Below the pieces are notes generated by a model. That model saw nothing but the letters and a program-made list of their open reading frames with translations, had not been told where the DNA came from and did not search any database. The position numbers were made by a program, and so were the translations under genes. This document shows, one piece after another, positions 15,001 to 24,000 of a stretch of DNA of 64,000 bases (positions are counted from its first letter, which is position 1; each line of letters starts with the position of its first letter). The DNA comes from JAAEPI01 sp964352625 (lineage in GTDB: Bacteria > Bacteroidota > Bacteroidia > Cytophagales > Cyclobacteriaceae): assembly GCA_964352625.1 (NCBI GenBank), contig CAYGSD010000013.1, positions 32,467 through 96,466 of the forward strand, read 5' to 3'.

Positions 15001-18000
15001 CAGGCCCTGGCGTGCAGACAGGTGTGTCGGTAATTGGAACAGCGGTGAATACAGGCGTGAGTGGTAATTCCGCTTTCTTCGTCTCAGGGGACAATGTAAC
15101 TACGAGTAGCGCTCCAACGGGTGTTCCAGGAACCATGTTCCTTGGAGGGGAACTCGGTTGCTGTCCAGAACCTATGGACGGAGACATTGCTGAGGTCATC
15201 GTTTATTCCTCCGTACTCTCGGTTATTGATCGCCAGAAGATGGAATCCTATTTGGCAGTTAAGTATGGCCTGACCTTGGATCAGTCCACTCCTCAGGATT
15301 ACATCGCATCAAATGGTTCAGTGATTTGGTCTGGAAATGGTCTTGGATTTTTAAATAACATAGGGGTCATCGGTCGAGACGATGCTTCTGAACTAAATCA
15401 AAAGCAGTCACGAAGTGAACAAATTGGATCCATTCTTGGCGTAGCGGTTGGATCATTTGACACGGACAACCAATCCAACGCAAACACATTTGACGCAGAC
15501 CTCACATTCTTAGCATGGGGTCATGATGGAGCTGATGCAACCGAGGCAGGTCAGACTGCTTCATCGCTTCCGGGAGGAATTGATTCTCGAATGACACGGG
15601 TTTGGAGAATTGAGGAAAACTTAGGAAACGTTTCTTCCGCTGAAGTTCAGTTTGATCTGAATGGACTGGGATACCCAAGTACAGATGCTGGGGATTATTC
15701 GATCTTAGTAAGTTCCGACCCCTTTGACTTTAGTTCGGCGTATGTTCAAGTGGCTGATTCGTATGTTGATGGAGTGGTCTCCTTTGGAGGATTGGATTTG
15801 GCTGGTGGGGATTTCATCACTATGGGTGTTAGTTCTTCTGTCCCAGGCGCACAAGCCATCTACTACACCACTTCAACAAATCTTGTGGAATTTGATCTGA
15901 ATTCGCTTAGCCCGTCAACTATAGAATCAGGATCGAACTTAACTGGCTCGGCGGTCGATTATGACAATGGATATTACTATTGGTCGGAGCAATCCCAAAT
16001 AAGGAGATTTGATGGATCATCCACTACGACTATTCTTTCCGGACTAGGCTCAGTGCGAGATATTGACCTTGACCTTAATAACGGAAAAATTTATTGGACA
16101 GACTTCAGCAACAATACGGTTAGTCGAGCAAATCTTGATGGTTCGGCACCTGAGATTTTATTGTCTGGTCAAAGCGGTCCATTTGGAATAGACATAGACG
16201 TGACCGATGGCAAGATGTACTTTGTTGAATTAGGCACTTCGATTAAACGTGCGAATCTTGATGGTTCAAGTCTAGAAACTCTTATTTCTGGCGGAAACGT
16301 TAATGACGCAAGAGATATAGCAGTAGACTGGGTTAATGGTATTATTTTCTGGAGTTCTGGAACGCTAACGAACATTCAGTCAGCTAATACGGACGGAAGT
16401 GGAATTTCCACATTCAAATCCGGATTAAGTCAACCATATGGTCTGGCTGTTGACAATGTTACTGGCTATCTCTATTGGATGGATAGTGGAAATATTTCGA
16501 GAGCTGTATCAACTGATGGTTCCGATCAATCTGTTATTGCAAGTTCAACTGGGGGAGCTGCGTGGATGAACACTCCTTCGTTTGTAGAGGTTGTTCCAAC
16601 ATTTCCAGACATCAATGTCAAAGGCTTTGATTCAAACAATCCAATCGCGAATGGAAGTACAACTCCGGATGGTGGAAATGACACGGATTTTGGAAGTACA
16701 GATTCTGGCGTTGGGATTGGAAGAACCTTCATTTTAGAAAACACAGGAACCGCTGATTTGAATGTCAGCGACATTATGGTGGATGGGGACTTCTCCATCG
16801 ATGGCATTTCACTTCCGGCAGTAGTTGGTTCTGGATCGAATGTCACCTTTAATGTCTTGTTTAATTCAACTACTGAAGGGTATCAACAGGCAACCGTGAG
16901 CATTGATAATGACGATGCGGATGAAAATCCATTTACATTCGATGTTGGTGCTTCTGTAAATCCAACTGGATTTACTAATCCGGCATTGAGCTTTGATGGC
17001 TCTTCGGAGGTGGTGTTGATTTCCGATGCTCCCGAATTTGACATTGATTCTGATTTCACAATCGAACTTTGGGTAAAAACGGTCTCAGGAAATCAGCAGT
17101 CTCTTATTACGCAAGGCCTTGATCAAGGAACGGGTTATTCTCTCTTTTTAGGGGCGGGTATAGTTTATTTCCAATACTATAGCGGTACAGTTTATAACAA
17201 CAGTGCAACGGCTCTTGGCGTGAGCGCTGGAGTAAATGATGGCAACTGGCACCACATTGCTGTAACTATAAATGGATCTACAGGTCGCATTTATGTGGAT
17301 GGTTCTCAACTACAGGAAAATACGTCAATGAATCCTATTGATGAATCTGCCGCCAACATTCATCTTGGTTATCATCCTAATGTAGGGCAATTCTCTGGCG
17401 AGATGGACGAAGTACGATTCTGGGATCACGAAAGAAGTTTCACTCAGATCAATGACAATATGTTCAACACGTTGAACGGCAATGAGTCTGGCTTGCAGGC
17501 TTATTACCAATTCAACGAAGGAACAGGAACCGGTCCAACTACGGATAATACTGGCTTTGGTAATGATGGAACCTTTGCTAACATGGAAGGTGACGAGTGG
17601 GTAGAGGGCCCAACTTTGGGACCTCCCTCAGATGGCAGTGTTACGGAGAATTTCGAAACGCTTACTACCATCGGATACAATGGCGTAGTAAGTCTGCCTA
17701 CCGGAGACTGGACGTTTGCAGATGCCTTTGGAGAAGATGGGCTGGTTAATGGCGGATCTTCATCCTTAGGTCTGAATCTGGCTTTTCAAGGAAGCGCAAC
17801 TTCTCCTGTAATTGATGGAGATGGTACTCAAGTATCCTTCTACTATGCTACCAATGGCGGTGAGGTCAATTTTCTAATTGAAAAGTCTGTTAATGAAGGG
17901 GCTTTTACCACTGTCACAACGCAATCGGCCTCCGGCTCATTCAGTCAACAACTAATTGAGCTTACTGAGGGTTCTGAATCAAATGTGCGAATTCGCATAT

Positions 18001-21000
18001 CAGTCGATAATGGCGATGGAGACTTGTTCATTGATGATTTCACATTTGTTCCGGGTCAGGAAACTGGTGGAGGAGCTGACATCATCTTTAGCACGATTGG
18101 CCTCCCGCCTGTCCTTATCGCATCAGGAACCAGCGATGAGATATACAGGTTTCAAATGGATGTGAGCAATGCTAATATCACTGCAGAAGGATTTTACTTC
18201 TTATTGGATGGATCTTTCGCTCCTACTGACTTTGATGCAAATGCGTTCGAACTCTTGTACTCTGTTGGAATCGAGGACATAGGCTCGGCAGGCAGTCTTG
18301 GGTTTAGCGATTATGATCCGGGAGGGCCTGTTCCTTCTGGAGGAATTGGCTGGTTATTCACTGAGAATTTCAGCGATGGTGATCAGGTCTTTTTCTATGT
18401 GATTGCAACAGTTGGCTCAGGAGCACAACAAGGAAATGACTTCAGCATTGCATTCCCTGATGTCGATAATTTTGGGATTGTCGGCTCAAATAATAAAATT
18501 GATGGAGGACTCAATTCAGGATCCGCTATTACAATCGACGCGGGAGTCAGCTCAACGCTGACCATTACATCTCCAAATGGTGGCGAACAAATAGAACAAA
18601 ACAGCACAGTGGCCATCACTTGGAATGAGTCGGGCATTGATGATTTTGAATTTTTGGTCATAGAATATACCGCGACAGTGGATGCAACCGAATGGTTTGA
18701 GATTGCATCGGGTTCATCCAGCGATTTCAACGGTCAAGCTCTCTGGTTTACAAATGAAAATTCAGTACTCACAGGAAGTGATTATAAAGTAAGAGTCAGG
18801 AACAGTGATGAATCAATCTCGGATGAGTCTGATGCGAGTTTTGAAATTGTTCCTTCCGTTTCGCCTGCTAGTATCACAGTGGTTTCGCCAAATGGAGGAG
18901 AACAGATTCAACAATTCTCTGTGTTTACAATTCAGTTTACCACTACGGGGATTCCAGGAAGTGAGATTTTGGATTTTGAGATCTCAGCGGACAATGGCAG
19001 TAATTGGGTATACATTAATTCCAATACGGTCGAAGATCTTAATGGATCTTTCTACTGGTTCGTAGATGATATTTATCCAGTTGGATTTGACAACCTGATA
19101 AGGATTACTCAAAATAATGCTGGTTCCATTAATGATCAAAGTGATGCCACTTTTGAGATCACACCGCCTCCACCACCAAGTGTGGAATTGATCCAACCGA
19201 ATGGTGGAGAAACCATAGAGCAGAACTCTACTGTCGGTATTTACTGGAATGCTCAAAACTTCGAAGGATCAGAGTTTGTCACTATTGAGTATTCAAACAA
19301 TAGTGGAGCGGGCTATTCTACACTGGCTACAGGAAATTACGAGCAATTTGATGGAAGCTATCAATGGTTTGTGGATGATGCTGTGTTCTCACCTTTGTCT
19401 ACTTACAGAATCAGAGTAACCATTGATGCTGCTTCTGACGAGTCAGATGGCGACTTTGCAATAGTCCCTGCCACCAGCCCTGAATCTATCGTGGTGCTTC
19501 AGCCAAATGCTGAGGCATATGTGGAACAATTCCAGACTTACCCTATTCTGTTCAATACGACAAGCATTTCAGGAACTGAACTTCTGGACATTGAATATTC
19601 AGACAATGCTGGTGGAAGTTGGAACCCGATTGCCCAAAATACCGTGGCTTCATTTTCCGGAAGATACGATTGGACTCCAGATGGCACCTACACGCCTGGC
19701 TTTGATTATTTGATAAGAGTTGTAAAGAATTCTGATACGGGAATTTTCGGGCAGAGTGATGGGACATTTGAGTTGGCAGAAGGTGTTATTCCGGCCATCC
19801 TTGACCTTCAGACTGTTGCTTTGTCGAATGGTAATGTGCAAGCAGGATCTACCAACCAGCTTTACTACAAGCTGCGTATGGATGTGAGCCAGGAAAGCGC
19901 GACCATGATCGGATTATACGCTACACTATCTGGGACATTTGAAGAAACAGACTTCTTAGAAGGTGGATTCAGGCTTTATGACAATGTCGGTTCAGACGAT
20001 TTTAATGCAGCAGTAGCAGGGGAGTTTTTAGCTACCGCAACTTATGATGCAATCGGCGGTGGTGAGTTTGAGTTACCTGCCAAAAACGTCACCTATTTCT
20101 TTAATAAGACGTATCAGCCTGGAGATGAAGTCTACTTCTACCTAACCGCTGATATTAATTCTGGGGCAACTCTTGGCAATACCTTCTCCGTGGATTTATT
20201 CACTGTAGAAAATATTGGTACGGACAATGAGAGTGAAAATAATGATGTTGGGCTAACCGCTGGAGCAACGTTCACAATTAATGCTGGAACACCTCAGGTG
20301 CAAGTAATATCACCAAATGGAGGAGAAGTTTTGGAGTCAGGCACTGTCTACCCAATTAGTTGGTCGACTATCAACATGGCTGGTTCTGATAATATACAGG
20401 TCAGGTGGAGTGCAAATGGTGGAGCAAGTTTTGCCACCATTACAAGCGGTACTATCGACCAATTGAATGGGTCATTTGATTGGACGATTCCAAACTTGAT
20501 TGGCACTAACAACATCATTCGTGTCCGAAACACCACACTCGGAATTACTGATAATAGTGACGCGCCTTTTGAAATAGTAGCTGAGCTAGTTCCAACGATC
20601 ACGATTGTTTCTCCCAATGGAGGAGAGTCTTTTGAGCAGAACTCCGAGCAAACGATCATATTCCAGTATGAAAACCTTGACCCTTCAGAGGTGCTCATTG
20701 TAGAGTACTCGGATGATTACGCTATTACATGGAATGTATTAGCCACAGGATCGGCGCAATCATTCGGCAATGCTATTGAGTGGTTCATTGATGAAAATGA
20801 ATTCATTGAAGGGCCGGGATATTTTGTGAGGATCACCTCTCAAAGTGGAAACGTAACAGATCAATCCGATGCTCCTTTTACCGTTGCACCTCCTGCAGAT
20901 GCATCATTGACTATAACTAGCCCGAATGGAGGCGAGTCGCTTGAGCTGAATAGCACGGTTGTTATTTCTTGGACAGGAACGGATATTCCCGAAGATGAGG

Positions 21001-24000
21001 ATATAATAATAGAATGGTCAGATGATAGCGGGGTGACTTATGCGAATGAAATTGGTAGGGGCAATGCTGCAACCTTGAACGGTCAGTTTACTTGGTTTAT
21101 CGATTCCAATTTTGGGCTGGTAAATACTTATCGAATAAGAATACGTTCTTCTCTTAATACGGTGGTAGACGTTTCTGATGCTGACTTTGAAATAGTAACC
21201 CCATCCGGATCAGAATCTATACAAATCCTAAGTCCAAATGGCGGTGAGGCGATTACCCAAAATAGCACCTTTAAGATTTTATTTGAAACATTGGGACTGC
21301 CAGGGGATGATATCTTACAGATACAATATTCAGATAATGGTGGTAGTACTTGGGGTGAGGTTATAACCGGGAATCTAGGTGATCTTCAAGGAAGTTATGA
21401 TTGGTTCCTCGACGATGCTCAGTACGCACCAGGTCCTGACTACTTGATCAGGATAGTTGACCTAAGTGATCCATCATTTGAAGATACTAGTGATGGTACT
21501 TTCTTTGTTGATGAGTTGTTCATTATCCCGGAGGTGACATTTGAAGCCGTCGGTTTGTCCGATGCATCAGTGATCGCAGATCAGACTGTTCTGCTTTACA
21601 AATACAAGCAGACCGTGACTGGATCGGATTTGACAAGTGAATACCACTCGTTTGAGTTGAAGGGAAATTATAATGTGGATGATTTTGTGGATTCTACCTT
21701 CGAACTTTTGGTTAACCCAACTGAGGATAACATCGGAAATGCTACCCCTCGAGGTTCAGTAGGATTTGGTGGAGAGCCATTCCCGAGCAATGGCTTTGGA
21801 TGGAACTTCAGTGATGTATTCACAGCAGGCTCTACGGCCTACTTCTACATACAGGCCACAGTATCTTCAGCACCTACAACTGGTAGTACTTTCTTTATTG
21901 ACAAACCAGTTGCTGGCAGGTTTGAATTTGCTAACAGCGAAAACCCAAATGTTGCGGGACTCTCTCAAGGTGCGACTTTCACAATAAATGGCGGAACAGA
22001 AATCGTGGCGCCATCAGTTCAGGCTTCTAACATTCAGGTTGATCCACTTTACGAAACGGCGGATTTCACATGGACTAATGGTTCTGGAGTAGCAAGAATA
22101 GTAGCTTATAAGGAAGGATCAGGTGGATTCCCAACAGTAACTGATAATACCACATATGGCTTGAATGCAGGCTTAGGTAGTGGTTGGACGGTGATTTACA
22201 ATGGCTCTGAAAGTTCTACATCGTTTGATGGATTCAAAGAAGATTCCGAATACAGCCTCGCAATACTTGAATACAATGGAACAAGTGGTAACGAAAAGTA
22301 CCAGCGGTCGCTAACGACAAACAATCCACGGAATTTCTCGACGCTAAACAGACCGAATCTTGCGTTGGATTTTGACGGAGTAGACGATCATTTGATTATT
22401 GGGAATGGGACAGAGCCAAACATGAGACTCGGAAGAACCTTCTCCGTAGAAGCTTACGTGAAACCTGCAGTAGTAAATGCGGGAATAATGGTGATCGCGC
22501 AGAAGGGATCAGCTGGTGGAGAAGATTTTAGAATTACTGCCAATAACTCAGATATATTCGTCTCAGTTCAAAATACTACTGAGCCAGAGCTCAACACCAC
22601 AGTTTCAGGTGTGCTAGCCCCAGACGAATGGAGACTTGTAAGTGTGACCTATGATGGTACGAATCTCAAAGTTTATATTGATGGTTCACTGCTAGTCACA
22701 GAACCGGTTACAATGTCAACTGTCAGTTTCAACTTTGATGAGCCTACTTATGTGGGTATCAATCCTGACGGTGTTTCCGAGCCTTTCCAAGGACAGATCG
22801 ATGAGCTTAGAATTTGGACAAATGTGCTTGAGGCTGATGATATTGCCAGAAATGCCGGAGGTGAGTTGACAGGCGAGGAATTCGGGTTGGTGGCATACTA
22901 CAGCTTCGACAGGGCTGGCCTCACCGAGGATGAGTTACCTGTGGATAACACCGCTATTACAGCAGTTCCTAATGAAGCGGTGGTTTCAGCCACACAAAAT
23001 TTGGATGCTGTTCACAATGGATTTGCACTGGATGGAGGAAGCTCCAATTACCTGAAATCAGATGCATTTGAGTTATCAGTTTCAACACCGCTCGCCCAAG
23101 CTTCCGGGATTGGAATCAGCAACGTAACTGTATCGAGTGCTGAAATCAACTGGACGAATGGCGATGGAGCCAGAAGGTTGGTATTTGTTAAGAGGGCAGT
23201 TACATCTGGTCAACCACCGGTTAAGAATGGAACTTACTACGTGGCGAATGCTAAATTCAAAGATGGAGATCATGTAGGCGACAGTTGGTACACGGTGTAC
23301 AATGGCACGGGATCTTCGGTGGCTGTTTCAGGATTGCTTGATGGAGAAGTTTATCGAGTTGCTATAGTCGAGGCAAATGGCCCTGCAGGTTTTGACAAGT
23401 ACAATAAAAACTTCATCGAAGGAGTGAATATTGACAACTTCACCACCAATGAAATTCAGGCATTGATGACATTGGAAACCCTACCGGTTACGGGAACGGG
23501 TATCCGTCAGGGCAAGTCGGACATCCTAATTTATAAGTTTAAAATAAGCGTGTCTGAAGCGGATGTTGATCTTCAGGCAGTGCTGTTATCAAGGGTAGGA
23601 TCAGCGCAAATCAGTGATTTCGATGATTTCAAGCTATTCATGGTTGATGGCGCAGATATACAACCTGATTTTGAAGAGACCCTTCCGGTAGCCACAGGTG
23701 AAGTTTCTTTCGGCTATATTTTCCCAGAAGCAATAACTATTTCAGACGGGGATGAAAGGTATTTCTACTTGACTGCAGATGTCAGCACAACCGCTGTTGC
23801 GGATGGTACTTTCAATATTTTCCAACCGACAGTCGATGATTTTGCTACGGCCGGATCACCTGTTAAGAATGGCTCTGCCTTAGCTGCAGGATCTACCTTC
23901 ACGATCGACGCAACTCCAAATGTAGTAATGGCCACTGGCAATGCGGGTGGTGGAGTAATCTCGGATGAAATTGCTCCTGGCTCAGAAGGCAACTGGATTT

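Larger units (their letters stand above)
1250..23090 (+). repeat. Thirteen LamG/concanavalin-like modules inside the giant gene
   Basis: Thirteen modules of about 630-700 bases begin near 1250, 2206, 3170, 4210, 5733, 7228, 8161, 9150, 10060, 11025, 13336, 16980 and 22365. Each opens with a segment like NALDFDGxDDxV, has a middle WHHVA/WYHIA motif followed by LYVDG, carries a GQIDEVRIW-type motif, and ends with a GLVAYY-type strand. This is the pattern of the LamG_3 / concanavalin-A-like jelly roll, which in characterised proteins binds sugars or proteins with calcium. Copies are clearly diverged from one another, so the array is not a recent expansion. Copy 5 has QLENLRIW and copy 8 has QIDEFRIS, both altered at the most conserved motif. 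Confidence 0.85.
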
